Source of the DNA: an uncultured Lachnospiraceae bacterium | GTDB taxonomy: Bacteria; Bacillota; Clostridia; Lachnospirales; Lachnospiraceae | Direction: 5' to 3' | Length of the DNA: 59,900 bases | Assembly (NCBI GenBank): GCA_910579805.1 | Contig: CAJTWM010000020.1 | Location: 1 to 59,900, forward strand | Part shown: positions 42,643 through 52,610 of the stretch, piece after piece | How the letters are laid out: each line of letters begins with the position of its first letter | How positions within the stretch are numbered: position 1 is the stretch's first letter | Notes under the pieces: generated by a model | Seen by the model: only the letters and a program-made list of their open reading frames with translations | Told to the model about the DNA's origin: nothing | The model's database searches: none | Program-made: the position numbers and the translations under genes

Positions 42643-43944
42643 ATGAGAGCGAAAGAGTTGATCATATATAAACATTTGGAGGACGGCAGGCTGCTTGAAG
42701 ATATGGAGTGGCTGATGGATCATTATGGGGATGATTATTACAATAAAGAGGATAAGGAAGCGTTGTTTTACGAGTGCGTCCATGGATTGCTGGATATGGC
42801 GGGACATCATGGGTTTTACGGGAATCTTTGGCATTGTTATCTGACGAATCTTTTAGTCAATAACGAAAACAGCTACAGCATGTCGTGCGAGATCAAGGGG
42901 GCGGTTGCAGGGACGATCAATCAGGCAGTGCTGCACGATATCGCTATTTTTAAAGAATTTTTTGATTTTGATTTCGGACCGGTGTGTGAAGAACTGGGAA
43001 CGGAAGTATTCGCATGGGTGCAGGATTACGAGAGCAGTTCGGAAAAGAGCAAGGTATACAATGCAAGGATCAGGGACAGGATCTGTACCCTTGCGGTAAA
43101 ATTTAAAGAGGATAAGACGGCGGAGGAAATGAAGGATTCCCTGACGCAGTTTTATAAGGAGTACGGGGTAGGAAAGTATGGTTTGCATAAATCATTCCGG
43201 ATCGAGCACAGAAACGGCGGCGCCGTGATCGTACCGATCAAAAATATTGCCCATGTGCATTTGGAGGATATGATCGGTTATGAGATCCCGAAACAGAAAC
43301 TGACCGAGAATACGGAAGCTTTCGTAAACGGCAGGAGGGCGAATAACTGCCTTCTTTACGGGGATGCGGGAACGGGTAAATCTTCCAGCATCAAAGCCAT
43401 TGCCAACGAATATTATGACAGGGGGCTCCGGATCATAGAAGTATATAAGCATCAGTTTCAGGATCTGAACGACGTGATCGGACAGATCAAGAACCGGAAT
43501 TATAAATTTATCATTTATATGGATGATCTAAGTTTTGAGGATTTTGAAATAGAATATAAATATTTAAAAGCGGTCATTGAAGGCGGACTGGAAAAAAAGC
43601 CGGATAACGTGCTGATCTACGCGACTTCCAACAGAAGGCATCTTGTCAGGGAAAAATTCAGCGACAAGGAAGACAGGAGAGACGACCTGCATTCCGGCGA
43701 TACCGTACAGGAAAAGCTGTCTTTGGTATCCCGCTTTGGCGTAACGATCTACTTCGGCGCGCCCAGCCCGAAAGAATTTAAAGAGATCGTTTGCATGCTC
43801 GCAAAACGCAATCATATCCATATGGAGGAAGAGAAGCTTTTGGCGGGGGCAAATAAATGGGAACTTTCCCACGGCGGGCTTTCCGGGAGAACGGCGCAGC
43901 AGTTCATCGATCATCTGCTGGGAACGGGAAAGGAAGAGATTTGA
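42643..43944 (+). CDS. DUF815-type AAA+ ATPase
   Basis: 433 residues. The N-terminal 230 residues are helical and of unknown role. A AAA+ module begins at LEDMIGYEIPKQKLTENTEAFVNGRRANN, with Walker A LLYGDAGTGKSSS (Lys246), Walker B FIIYMDDLSF and sensor IYATSNRRHL. This is the DUF815 family, often found near polyphosphate or cell-wall genes in Firmicutes. Function unknown. Separated from ppx by about 76 bases. Confidence 0.88.
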   Translation: MRAKELIIYKHLEDGRLLEDMEWLMDHYGDDYYNKEDKEALFYECVHGLLDMAGHHGFYGNLWHCYLTNLLVNNENSYSMSCEIKGAVAGTINQAVLHDIAIFKEFFDFDFGPVCEELGTEVFAWVQDYESSSEKSKVYNARIRDRICTLAVKFKEDKTAEEMKDSLTQFYKEYGVGKYGLHKSFRIEHRNGGAVIVPIKNIAHVHLEDMIGYEIPKQKLTENTEAFVNGRRANNCLLYGDAGTGKSSSIKAIANEYYDRGLRIIEVYKHQFQDLNDVIGQIKNRNYKFIIYMDDLSFEDFEIEYKYLKAVIEGGLEKKPDNVLIYATSNRRHLVREKFSDKEDRRDDLHSGDTVQEKLSLVSRFGVTIYFGAPSPKEFKEIVCMLAKRNHIHMEEEKLLAGANKWELSHGGLSGRTAQQFIDHLLGTGKEEI

Positions 43945-44020
43945 GACAGACCGGCGGGAGGATACGGAAAGAGGGTATCCTTTTGAAGATCAGGATAGGG
44001 AAGGAAGGGAATTGGATTTT

Positions 44021-45538
44021 ATGGCGGTAAAGACATTTGCGGCGATCGACGTAGGTTCTTATGAACTTGGCATGAAGATTTTCGAGATCTCACCCAAAAA
44101 CGGCATGAAAGAGATTGAACATATCAGGCACAGGATAGCCCTTGGCGCAGATACCTTTGCTACAGGGAAAGTAAGCTATGAAAAGATTGAAGAACTGTGC
44201 AGGGTACTGACGGAATTTAAAGGCATCATGAAAACCTATAAGGTGGAGGAATACAAAACCTATGCCACCAGCGCGATCAGGGAAACGGACAATAAGCGTA
44301 TCCTGTTGGACCAGATCCGGGTAAAGACAGGGATGAAAATAGAAATATTGAGCAATTCCGAGCAGCGGTTTTTGGATTATAAGTCCATCGCGTTCCGTGG
44401 CGAAGAATTTAAGCATCTGCTGGAGAAGGGAACGGCTATCGTGGACATCGGAGGGGGCAGCATCCAGATTTCCCTGTTTATGAAAGATACTCTTGTGGCG
44501 ACGCAGAATTTAAAGCTGGGAGTTCTGCGGCTTTTGGAACATATGAACCATTTGAACGCGAAACCGACCCAATATGACGGATTGGTGGAAGAATTTGTCA
44601 GCGCCCAGCTTGAAGTCTTTAAGAAATTATATTTAAAGGACAGAGAGATCCAAAATATCATTGTTGTGGACGATTATCTTTCCCGGCTGTTGAGACGCGG
44701 GCAGCTTGAGGGGACAAAGGAAGGATATGTGGAGGCGGAAACTTACAGGCGTTTTACAAATGCCGTGCAGAAAAAGACCGCTCTCGATATCAGCCGGACG
44801 TATGACATTCCCGAAGAGATCCTTCCCATGCTGCATATTACGGTGGTTTTGATCAAGCAGATTCTTTCCATGATGGATGCGAAACTGATTTGGGCGCCGG
44901 GAGTGACGCTTTGCGACGGGATCGCTTATGAATATGCGGAAAAGAATAAGCTTGCGGTGATCGACCATGATTTTGAGCAGGATATCATCGCCTGCGCCCA
45001 GAATATCAGCAAGCGTTATATGGGCAGCAAGAAACGCAGCGAAACGCTGGAAAAGATTGCGCTTACGATTTTTGACAGTACCAAAAAGGTACACGGGCTG
45101 GGGAAAAGAGAAAGGCTGTTGCTGCGGATCGCAACGATACTTCATGACTGCGGGAAATTTATCAGTATGATGAATTTGGGCGAATGTTCTTATCATATCG
45201 TCATGTCTACCGAGATCATCGGGCTTTCCCATACGGAGAGGGAGGTTGTGGCAAACGTTGTAAAATACAATCATGCGGAATTTGATTATCCGGAAACAGT
45301 GGATTATCTGACGATCGCGAAACTGACGGCGATCCTGCGCGTAGCCAATGCCCTTGACCGCAGTCATAAGCAGAAATTTAAGGACATCAAGACGGTATTA
45401 AAGGAGAACAGGCTGGTCATGACTGTAGCGTCCGATGCGGACATCACGCTGGAGAGAGGACTTTTTAAAGAGAGGGCGGATTTTTTCGAAGAAGTTTTCA
45501 GCGTAAAACCCGTGATCAAACAGAGAAAATCATTGTAG
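44021..45538 (+). CDS. ppx: Ppx/GppA-type exopolyphosphatase with HD domain
   Basis: 505-residue protein. The N-terminal ASKHA domain (FAAIDVGSYELGMKIFEIS, VDIGGGSIQIS) matches Ppx/GppA phosphatases that remove phosphate from polyphosphate or pppGpp. The C-terminal half is an HD-type domain (RIATILHDCGKFI, GECSYHIVMSTEI). The frame is open from TTG 44012, but homologues start MAVKTFAAID and ATG 44021 has AGGGA ten bases upstream. It is directly followed by ppk, so polyphosphate turnover is the likely role. Confidence 0.9.
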   Translation: MAVKTFAAIDVGSYELGMKIFEISPKNGMKEIEHIRHRIALGADTFATGKVSYEKIEELCRVLTEFKGIMKTYKVEEYKTYATSAIRETDNKRILLDQIRVKTGMKIEILSNSEQRFLDYKSIAFRGEEFKHLLEKGTAIVDIGGGSIQISLFMKDTLVATQNLKLGVLRLLEHMNHLNAKPTQYDGLVEEFVSAQLEVFKKLYLKDREIQNIIVVDDYLSRLLRRGQLEGTKEGYVEAETYRRFTNAVQKKTALDISRTYDIPEEILPMLHITVVLIKQILSMMDAKLIWAPGVTLCDGIAYEYAEKNKLAVIDHDFEQDIIACAQNISKRYMGSKKRSETLEKIALTIFDSTKKVHGLGKRERLLLRIATILHDCGKFISMMNLGECSYHIVMSTEIIGLSHTEREVVANVVKYNHAEFDYPETVDYLTIAKLTAILRVANALDRSHKQKFKDIKTVLKENRLVMTVASDADITLERGLFKERADFFEEVFSVKPVIKQRKSL

Positions 45539-45556
45539 TCGGTTAGGAGGCACTTT

Positions 45557-47680
45557 ATGTCGGAAAAATATAAAAATCCTGAATATTATACGAACAGAGA
45601 AATGAGCTGGGTACTTTTTAACAACAGGGTGCTCAGCGAGGCGCGAGATAAAAAGATCCCTCTATTTGAGCGTCTGAAATTTTTGAGTATCACGGCGTCA
45701 AATCTGGATGAATTTTTTATGGTCCGGGTAGCGTCCCTAAAGGATATGGTAAATGCAAAATATACAAAGCCCGATATTTCGGGAAAAACACCGATTGAAC
45801 AGCTTGAAATGCTGGATAAGGCCACCCATGAGCTTGTCCGCAACCAGTATTCTACATACAACCGTTCTTTGGTGCCGCTGCTTTTACAGAACGGGCTGCG
45901 CGTTATAGAGCGTCACGAACAGCTTTCGGAAGAAGAGGAGCGCTTTGTGGACCGTTATTTTATGGATAACGTATATCCGGTACTGACGCCGATGGCGCTG
46001 GATTCTTCCAGACCGTTTCCGCTCATACGGAACAAATCGTTAAATATAGGCGCGCTTGTAAGCAAAAAGAAGGGAGAGGGGGATCTGGAGTTTGCTACGG
46101 TGCAGGTACCCAGCGTCCTGCCAAGGATCGTGCCCGTGCCTTCCGAGAATCAAAACGAGACGACGGTCATTCTTCTGGAGGAAATGATCGAGCGCAATAT
46201 GGATAAATTGTTTTTAAACTACGATATTGTCTGCGCCCATCCTTTCCGTATTATGAGGAACGCGGATTTGTCGATAGAAGAAGACGAGGCCGAGGATCTG
46301 TTGCAGGAAATCGAGAGACAGCTCAAGAAAAGGCAGTGGGGTGAGGTGATCCGGCTTGAGGTGGAAGACGGTATCGACAAAAGACTGCTGAAAATATTAA
46401 AGAACGAGCTTATGATCTCCGAAGAAGGGATCTACCGGATCGACGGCCCCTTAGACCTTACCTTTCTTATGAAGATGTATTCTTTGGAAGGGTTTGAACG
46501 GCTAAAGAACGAGAAGTATATGCCCCAGCCTGTGCCGGAACTGCCGGCGGGAGAAGATATTTTCGAGCATATCCGGCAGGGGGATATTTTACTGCACCAT
46601 CCGTACCAGACTTTTATGCCGGTAGTGGATTTTATCAGACAGGCGGCGAAAGACAAAGACGTGCTGGCGATTAAACAGACGCTTTACCGTGTCAGCGGCA
46701 ATTCGCCGATCATTGCGGCGCTTGCGCAGGCGGCGGAAAACGGAAAACAGGTTTCCGTTCTGGTAGAGTTAAAAGCCAGATTTGACGAGGAGAATAATAT
46801 CGTATGGGCAAGGAAACTGGAAAAAGCGGGATGCCATGTGATTTACGGTCTGGTAGGATTAAAGACTCACAGTAAGATCACTCTGATCGTGCGTAAAGAG
46901 GAAGACGGCATACGCCGGTATGTACATCTTGGAACAGGCAACTATAACGACGCAACGGCGAAATTATATACGGATGTGGGCCTGCTCACCTGCTCGGAGG
47001 CCATTGGGGAAGACGCAACGGCGGTATTCAATATGCTCTCCGGCTATTCGGAGCCGCTTACATGGAACAAGCTGTCGCTGGCGCCGCTTTGGCTCAAGAA
47101 GAAGTTCATCCATCTGATTGAGAGGGAAAAGCAGCATGCGATGGAAGGGAACCCGGCGCATATCATAGCCAAGATGAATTCCCTTTGTGATAAAGACGTG
47201 ATGGAGGCGCTTTATGACGCAAGCGCGCAGGGCGTAAAGATCGAGCTGATTGTAAGAGGGATCTGCTGTCTGAGAGTAGGAATCCCGGGAATCAGTGAAA
47301 ATATAAGCGTCCGCTCCATTGTAGGTAACTTTTTGGAGCACAGCAGGATCTTTTATTTTGAAAACGGCGGCAGGAGCGAAGTGTATTGCGGCAGCGCGGA
47401 CTGGATGCCGAGGAATCTGGAGCGTCGTGTAGAGATTCTTTTTCCGGTGGAAAACGAAGAGTTGAAAAAGAAACTGATGCATATATTGGAAGGGCAGCTT
47501 AAAGATACCGAAAAGGCCCATGTGCTGAATGACAGGGGCGTTTATGAAAAGGTTGACAGGCGCGGAAAGACTGTATACAATTCTCAGGAGGAGTTCTGCA
47601 GGGAAGCGATCCTTGCGGCAAAAGAAGAAAAAAACGACGCGGAGCGCCGTGTATTTATACCGGAGATTCATCATGAATAA
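45557..47680 (+). CDS. ppk: polyphosphate kinase 1
   Basis: 707-residue enzyme that polymerises phosphate from ATP. N-terminal domain YTNREMSWVLFNNRVLSEARD and ITASNLDEFFMVRVASL; the catalytic His457 is in RYVHLGTGNYND; GDILLHHPYQTFMPV and GICCLRVGIPGISENI are further PPK1 motifs, as is YCGSADWMPRNLERRVEILFPV. GGAGG before the ATG. It overlaps maf by eight bases. Confidence 0.96.
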   Translation: MSEKYKNPEYYTNREMSWVLFNNRVLSEARDKKIPLFERLKFLSITASNLDEFFMVRVASLKDMVNAKYTKPDISGKTPIEQLEMLDKATHELVRNQYSTYNRSLVPLLLQNGLRVIERHEQLSEEEERFVDRYFMDNVYPVLTPMALDSSRPFPLIRNKSLNIGALVSKKKGEGDLEFATVQVPSVLPRIVPVPSENQNETTVILLEEMIERNMDKLFLNYDIVCAHPFRIMRNADLSIEEDEAEDLLQEIERQLKKRQWGEVIRLEVEDGIDKRLLKILKNELMISEEGIYRIDGPLDLTFLMKMYSLEGFERLKNEKYMPQPVPELPAGEDIFEHIRQGDILLHHPYQTFMPVVDFIRQAAKDKDVLAIKQTLYRVSGNSPIIAALAQAAENGKQVSVLVELKARFDEENNIVWARKLEKAGCHVIYGLVGLKTHSKITLIVRKEEDGIRRYVHLGTGNYNDATAKLYTDVGLLTCSEAIGEDATAVFNMLSGYSEPLTWNKLSLAPLWLKKKFIHLIEREKQHAMEGNPAHIIAKMNSLCDKDVMEALYDASAQGVKIELIVRGICCLRVGIPGISENISVRSIVGNFLEHSRIFYFENGGRSEVYCGSADWMPRNLERRVEILFPVENEELKKKLMHILEGQLKDTEKAHVLNDRGVYEKVDRRGKTVYNSQEEFCREAILAAKEEKNDAERRVFIPEIHHE

Positions 47681-48239
47681 ATTTGTTTTGGCATCGGCAT
47701 CGCCGAGAAGAAAAGAACTGCTCGAACAGCTGGGGCTTTCCTTTATGGTATGCAAGAGCAGCGTGGAAGAAAAGATCACGAAAAGCGATCCGGCACAGAT
47801 CGTTATGGAATTATCCGAACAGAAGGCTAAGGATGTGAAAAAGGACGTAGGGCCGAACGTGGCCGTGATCGGTGCGGATACGATCGTCGTATTCAAAGAT
47901 CAGATATTGGGAAAGCCTGCGGACGGGGAAGACGCATACCGGATGTTAAGCGAACTTCAGGGAAATACCCATAAAGTCTATACAGGCGTAACAATCTGCC
48001 ATGGCAGCAGGGTACGGTCCTTTTTTGAAAGTACGAAAGTGCATGTCTATGAAATGAGCGAAAGGCAGATACGCCGGTATATTGAAACCGGAGAACCCAT
48101 GGATAAAGCGGGAGCTTATGGCATACAGGGCAGGTTTGCGGCCTATATAAAAGGAATCGAGGGGGACTACAACAATGTAGTAGGACTTCCCATAGGCAGA
48201 TTGTATCAGGAGTTGATCCATCTTTCATTGGCGGAGTAA
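47673..48239 (+). CDS. maf: Maf-family nucleotide pyrophosphatase
   Basis: 188-residue Maf/YhdE protein that hydrolyses non-canonical or canonical NTPs (dTTP/UTP type). The start FVLASASPRRKELLEQLGL is the family signature; VIGADTIVVF, GKPADGEDAYRML, and AGAYGIQGRFA with GDYNNVVGLP are the other motifs. The frame is open to 47529, but CGGAG seven bases before ATG 47673 and the homology fix the start. Confidence 0.95.
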   Translation: MNKFVLASASPRRKELLEQLGLSFMVCKSSVEEKITKSDPAQIVMELSEQKAKDVKKDVGPNVAVIGADTIVVFKDQILGKPADGEDAYRMLSELQGNTHKVYTGVTICHGSRVRSFFESTKVHVYEMSERQIRRYIETGEPMDKAGAYGIQGRFAAYIKGIEGDYNNVVGLPIGRLYQELIHLSLAE

Positions 48240-48275
48240 AGAGAAGATAGAAGTGTTATTAAAGGAGGAAGAAAT

Positions 48276-48539
48276 ATGCCAGAATTTGACAGTGCGGTGC
48301 TTCAGTGTTTTTTGAAGAATCAGTTACAGCTTTTCCCGGAAAGAGTGGCGGAAAGTGAAGAAGAAGCGGAAGAATTTTTGGAAGACTGCATGGCGGTCGT
48401 AGTCAATTCCGTAAAAGAAGTCTGGGAGTATTTTGATGAAGCCGGAATCGATATGGAGGGCGCCGGAGAAGACGAGATCCTTGAGGCGCAGGAAGTATTT
48501 GAAGTGGGAGACGGAAGATATCTGATCGTGGAAGGATGA
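48276..48539 (+). CDS. small acidic protein of unknown function
   Basis: 87 residues, strongly acidic (ESEEEAEEFLEDC, EAGIDMEGAGEDE, EAQEVFEVGDG). It has no membrane segment. A strong AAAGGAGG lies eight bases before the ATG, so it is surely translated. It follows maf by 36 bases and may be in the ppx-ppk-maf operon. No family recognised. Confidence 0.7.
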   Translation: MPEFDSAVLQCFLKNQLQLFPERVAESEEEAEEFLEDCMAVVVNSVKEVWEYFDEAGIDMEGAGEDEILEAQEVFEVGDGRYLIVEG

Positions 48540-48592
48540 TAAATCCGTATCCCGCCATGCAAAATACCGGATCGTTATGAAGAAATAATTAT

Positions 48593-48627
48593 GTCAGCGG
48601 CTTTAGGCAAAACCTGAAGCCGCTGAC
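48593..48627. terminator. terminator between convergent genes
   Basis: GTCAGCGGCTTTAGG (48593-48607) pairs with CCTGAAGCCGCTGAC (48613-48627) with one mismatch, a long stem suited to end transcription from both sides. Confidence 0.7.
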
Positions 48628-48672
48628 AATATATGAGCCATAAATATGTTCGAAAGGATAAAAGAATGTCAG

Positions 48673-49965
48673 CTATCCCATATGTTCTTCTAATAGTTTT
48701 TCAACAGAAGCAAGTTTTACGCAAAGAACAAAGATTTTCGTTGCCTCAAGCATTTCTTCCGGCGTCGGGAAAGTAGGAGCAATGCGGATATTAGAATCTT
48801 CCGGATCCTTTCCGTAAGGGAAGGTTGCGCCTGCGCCGGTCAAAATAACGCCCAGCGATTTACATTTTGCAACGATTGACTTTGCACAGCCGGGCATGGC
48901 GTCGAAAGAAATGAAATAGCCGCCTTTCGGCTTGTTCCAGTTTCCGATTTCCAGTCCGGTGAGTTCTGCATCCAAAATATCCAGTACCGCTTCAAATTTA
49001 GGGCGGAGAAGATCCCCGTGTTTTTTCATGTGAGATTTCAGTCCGTCTAAATCTTTAAAAAACCTTACATGGCGAAGCTGGTTGATTTTATCGTGCCCTA
49101 TGATCTGCGTCGTCATCTGCTTTTTGATATCTTCGATATTTTTAAAGGAGGTGGCAACTGCGGATACACCGGAACCCGGAAAGCTTATTTTAGAAGTAGA
49201 GGCAAAGATGTATACCATATCCGGATTACCTGCTTTTTCACATTCTTCTAAAATATTTAAAATCTCATCCTGATCATCGTCATATAGATGGTGCATACAA
49301 TAGGCGTTGTCCCAAAAAATCCGGAAGTCTTTTGCTTTTGGCTTTAAGTTTGCAAACCGTTTCACTACTTCGTCGGAGTAGGAGATTCCCGTCGGGTTGG
49401 AATATTTTGGCACGCACCAGATTCCTTTTACGGCGTCGTCGTTATTTACATATTCTTCTACCAGATCCATGTCGGGGCCGTCTTCCCGAAGCGGAATGTT
49501 GATCATTTCGATGCCGAATAATTCCGTGATCTTAAAGTGCCTGTCATATCCCGGCACCGGACATAAAAATTTGACTTTGTCCAGTTTGCACCAGGGGGTA
49601 GAACCGTTCACGCCCATGAGCAGGGAACGGGATACGGTATCATACATGATATTTAAACTGGAATTACCACATACGATGACATTGTCTTTAGGAACACCCA
49701 TCATTTGGGACATCAGACGCCGGCATTCGCCGATACCGTCCCAGTCTCCGTAATTTCTGGTGTCGTTTCCAAGCAGCGTATGCATGTCGGAACTGCTGTT
49801 GATCACATCCAGCATCGGCATGGACAACGCCAATTGAGAAGCGCCGGGCTTACCTCTTGCCATATTCAGGGACAGTCCTTTTGCCTCCTCTGTTTTAAAT
49901 TCTTCTTCCAGACTTGATTTTAATGCCAGAAGTTCCTCCCGGCTCATATTCTTGTAAGCTTTCAT
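48673..49965 (-). CDS. aspartate aminotransferase, class Ic type
   Basis: 430-residue PLP enzyme. Conserved features are GLSLNMARGKPGASQLALS, NYGDWDGIGECRRLM, VCGNSSLNIMYDTVSRS, PKYSNPTGISYSDEVV, FWDNAYCMHHLYDD and the PLP lysine Lys259 in FASTSKISFPGSG. This set fits the PF12897 aspartate transaminase (type Ic) rather than the common AspC fold. It makes aspartate from oxaloacetate. Alone, on the minus strand, with a promoter at 50000-50028. Confidence 0.92.
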   Translation of the reverse strand: MKAYKNMSREELLALKSSLEEEFKTEEAKGLSLNMARGKPGASQLALSMPMLDVINSSSDMHTLLGNDTRNYGDWDGIGECRRLMSQMMGVPKDNVIVCGNSSLNIMYDTVSRSLLMGVNGSTPWCKLDKVKFLCPVPGYDRHFKITELFGIEMINIPLREDGPDMDLVEEYVNNDDAVKGIWCVPKYSNPTGISYSDEVVKRFANLKPKAKDFRIFWDNAYCMHHLYDDDQDEILNILEECEKAGNPDMVYIFASTSKISFPGSGVSAVATSFKNIEDIKKQMTTQIIGHDKINQLRHVRFFKDLDGLKSHMKKHGDLLRPKFEAVLDILDAELTGLEIGNWNKPKGGYFISFDAMPGCAKSIVAKCKSLGVILTGAGATFPYGKDPEDSNIRIAPTFPTPEEMLEATKIFVLCVKLASVEKLLEEHMG

Positions 49966-49999
49966 AATATAATCATTCCTCGTAATTTTTTTCTAATAA

Positions 50000-50028
50000 A
50001 TAATACCACGAAAGTGATAAACTGACAA
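50000..50028 (-). promoter_or_regulatory. promoter of the aminotransferase gene
   Basis: Minus strand TTGTCA (50028-50023), 17-base spacer, TATTAT (50005-50000). Confidence 0.6.
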
Positions 50029-50052
50029 GGCAGGCGTATAAAAGCAGCGAAA

Positions 50053-50907
50053 TCAGGATCGATATTCCTGCAGCCATTTTTTCAGGTTTGTAAGAATTTC
50101 TACGGGAACCTGCAGGTTACCGTAGCCTACGCCCAGATCCAGCTTGGGCTTGGTATCGCCGTGAAAATCCGAACCGCCGCTGGGCAGCAGACCGTATTGG
50201 GCGGCAAGTTTTTTCATCTGCCGCTCTTCGGAAGGGGAGTAGGTGCTGTAGATACATTCCATTGCCGCGAGGCCCGCTCCTTTTAGGCGGTATAGTAAAA
50301 GCCCCAGCCTTTTATCGCTCATGTGATACAGGGTAGGATGAGCCAGCACCGGAATGCCGCCGGCCTTCAAAATCAGTTGGACAGCCTGCATGGGCGTCAC
50401 CTTTTCCCTCGGAACAAAGTACCGGGTATGATCCCCTACATATTTGTCAAACGCTTCCGGCATATTTTTTACTGCACCCTGATCCAAAAGATATTTGGCA
50501 TAGTGGGCTCTGGTAATGACGGCGCCCGGAAAGGTGGCGAGCAGTTTTTCATAAGAAATATCGATGCCCGCGCCCTGCAGATTGGCGCACATTTTCCGGT
50601 TGCGTTCTATGCGGGAGTCCACAAAAGCCTGAATCCGTTCCCGGAATGCGCTGCATTTATGATCGATATACAGTCCTACGATGTGAATATCTTTTCCTTC
50701 ATACTCCGTAGAAAATTCAATGCCGGGGATCACTTCGACCGTAGTTCCCTTTGCGGCGTCCAACGCCTCGTCCAGTCCCTCCGTCGTGTCGTGGTCGGTC
50801 AGGGCGAAAGCTTTCAATCCCTTTTCCACCGCATAATCCACGAGTCCGGCAGGAGTGAAACTGCCGTCCGATTTATTGGAGTGTACATGTAAATCTACAA
50901 TATCCAT
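50053..50907 (-). CDS. PHP-domain phosphoesterase (RNase AM/TrpH-like)
   Basis: 284-residue PHP protein. Motifs: VDLHVHSNKSDGSFTP at the start, FALTDHDTTEGL, VIPGIEFSTEY, GGIPVLAHPTLY, and GGSDFHGDTKP at the end. This is the RNase AM / 3',5'-nucleoside bisphosphate phosphatase (YciV/TrpH) type, which removes 5' nucleotides from small RNAs. The frame is open to 51003, but MDIVDLHVHS at ATG 50907 fits the family. It follows the ABC-F gene by 16 bases. Confidence 0.88.
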   Translation of the reverse strand: MDIVDLHVHSNKSDGSFTPAGLVDYAVEKGLKAFALTDHDTTEGLDEALDAAKGTTVEVIPGIEFSTEYEGKDIHIVGLYIDHKCSAFRERIQAFVDSRIERNRKMCANLQGAGIDISYEKLLATFPGAVITRAHYAKYLLDQGAVKNMPEAFDKYVGDHTRYFVPREKVTPMQAVQLILKAGGIPVLAHPTLYHMSDKRLGLLLYRLKGAGLAAMECIYSTYSPSEERQMKKLAAQYGLLPSGGSDFHGDTKPKLDLGVGYGNLQVPVEILTNLKKWLQEYRS

Positions 50908-50923
50908 AGTTGCCAGTCCAGTC

Positions 50924-52561
50924 CTAATTGTCGTCTTCTTCCCTGTTTGCGGTAAATACGGTTCTCTTACGAGCCATTTCGTCGCTTTCCAGATATTCGT
51001 CATACGTCGTGATCTTATCGATCAGGCTGCCGTTCGGCAGGATTTCCATGATCCGGTTTGCGGTAGTCTGCACAAACTGATGATCATGGCAGGAGAACAG
51101 TTCTACGCCGGAAAACTTGATCATGCCGTTGTTGAGCGCGGTAATGGATTCCATATCCAAATGATTGGTCGGTTCGTCAAAGATCAGACAGTTGGCGCCG
51201 GAGATCATCATTTTGGATAAAAGGCACCGCACTTTTTCACCGCCGGAAAGTACCTTTACTTTTTTAACTCCGTCTTCTCCGGCAAACAGCATACGTCCTA
51301 AAAATCCGCGGACATAGGTCACATCCTTTACGGGAGAGTAACCGGTCAGCCAGTCCACGATGGTGAGATCGTTGTCAAATTCTTCGGTATTGTCTTTCGG
51401 GAAATAAGCCTGAGAAGTAGTGACTCCCCATTTATAGCTGCCGCTGTCCGGTTCTATTTCCCCCATAAGGATTTTGAAAAGCGTTGTTTTTGCAATTTCA
51501 TTCCCTCCCACAAAAGCGATCTTATCGTCGTGACCGACGATAAAGGAGATGTTGTCCAGTACTTTTACGCCGTCCACGGTCTTGGTAAGCCCTTCCACCG
51601 TTAAGACTTCATTGCCGATCTCTCGTTCAGGACGGAAATCAATATAAGGATATTTTCTGCTGGAAGGCTTGATATCATCCAGTTCGATTTTTTCCAAGGC
51701 CCTTTTTCTGGAAGTGGCCTGTTTGGACTTGGATGCGTTTGCAGAGAAACGGGAAATAAATTCCTGCAGTTCCTTGATTTTTTCTTCCTTCTTTTTGTTG
51801 GCTTCTTTCATCTGTTTGACTAAAAGCTGGCTGGATTCATACCAGAAATCATAATTTCCGGCGTAGAGCTGTATTTTACCGTAGTCGATATCGGCGGTAT
51901 GGGTACATACTTTATTTAAGAAATAACGGTCGTGGGATACGACGATCACCGTGTTCTCAAAATTGATCAAAAACTCTTCCAGCCATGCGATAGCGTCCAG
52001 ATCCAAATGGTTGGTAGGCTCGTCCAGCAAAAGGATATCCGGATTTCCGAACAGGGCCTTTGCAAGCAGCACCTTTACTTTATCGTTACCGACTAAAGTG
52101 GACATGACCGCGCTGTGGATGGAAGTGTCGATGCCGAGCCCGTTTAAAAGCATGGCTGCGTTGGATTCCGCCTCCCAGCCGTCCATTTCCGCAAATTCCG
52201 CCTCCAGTTCGCTGGCGCGGATACCGTCTTCGTCGGAAAAGTCTTCTTTTGCATAGATGGCGTCTTTTTCCTTCATGATCTGGTAAAGTCTTTCGTTCCC
52301 CATGATGACCACGTCCATTACGGTGTAATCGTCATATTTGAAGTGATCCTGCTCCAAAACGGAAAGGCGCTGTCCGGGGGTAATGGAAATATCGCCGTTG
52401 GTCGTTTCAAGCTGCCCGGAAAGGATCTTTAAAAAGGTAGATTTGCCTGCTCCGTTGGCTCCGATCAAGCCGTAGCAGTTCCCTTCCGTAAATTTGATGT
52501 TAACATCCTCAAATAATGCTTTTTTTCCTACTCTGTAGGTTACGTTATTTGCACTGATCAT
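50924..52561 (-). CDS. ABC-F family ATP-binding protein (YbiT-like)
   Basis: 545-residue soluble protein with two ATPase halves joined by a charged linker (KEANKKKEEKIKELQEFI). The first half has Walker A GANGAGKSTFLKIL, a VGNDKVKVLLAKAL signature region and LLDEPTNHLDLDAIAWLE. The second has Walker A GGNEIAKTTLFKIL, signature LSGGEKVRCLLSKMM and IFDEPTNHLDMESITALN. ABC-F proteins act on the ribosome. The second Walker A lacks the usual GxGK glycine (IAK). GAGG six bases before ATG 52561. Its specific role is unknown. Confidence 0.93.
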   Translation of the reverse strand: MISANNVTYRVGKKALFEDVNIKFTEGNCYGLIGANGAGKSTFLKILSGQLETTNGDISITPGQRLSVLEQDHFKYDDYTVMDVVIMGNERLYQIMKEKDAIYAKEDFSDEDGIRASELEAEFAEMDGWEAESNAAMLLNGLGIDTSIHSAVMSTLVGNDKVKVLLAKALFGNPDILLLDEPTNHLDLDAIAWLEEFLINFENTVIVVSHDRYFLNKVCTHTADIDYGKIQLYAGNYDFWYESSQLLVKQMKEANKKKEEKIKELQEFISRFSANASKSKQATSRKRALEKIELDDIKPSSRKYPYIDFRPEREIGNEVLTVEGLTKTVDGVKVLDNISFIVGHDDKIAFVGGNEIAKTTLFKILMGEIEPDSGSYKWGVTTSQAYFPKDNTEEFDNDLTIVDWLTGYSPVKDVTYVRGFLGRMLFAGEDGVKKVKVLSGGEKVRCLLSKMMISGANCLIFDEPTNHLDMESITALNNGMIKFSGVELFSCHDHQFVQTTANRIMEILPNGSLIDKITTYDEYLESDEMARKRTVFTANREEDDN

Positions 52562-52610
52562 ATAAAACCTCATTTTCCAATTTTTACACGTTTTTTAGTC
52601 ACTGTTACTT

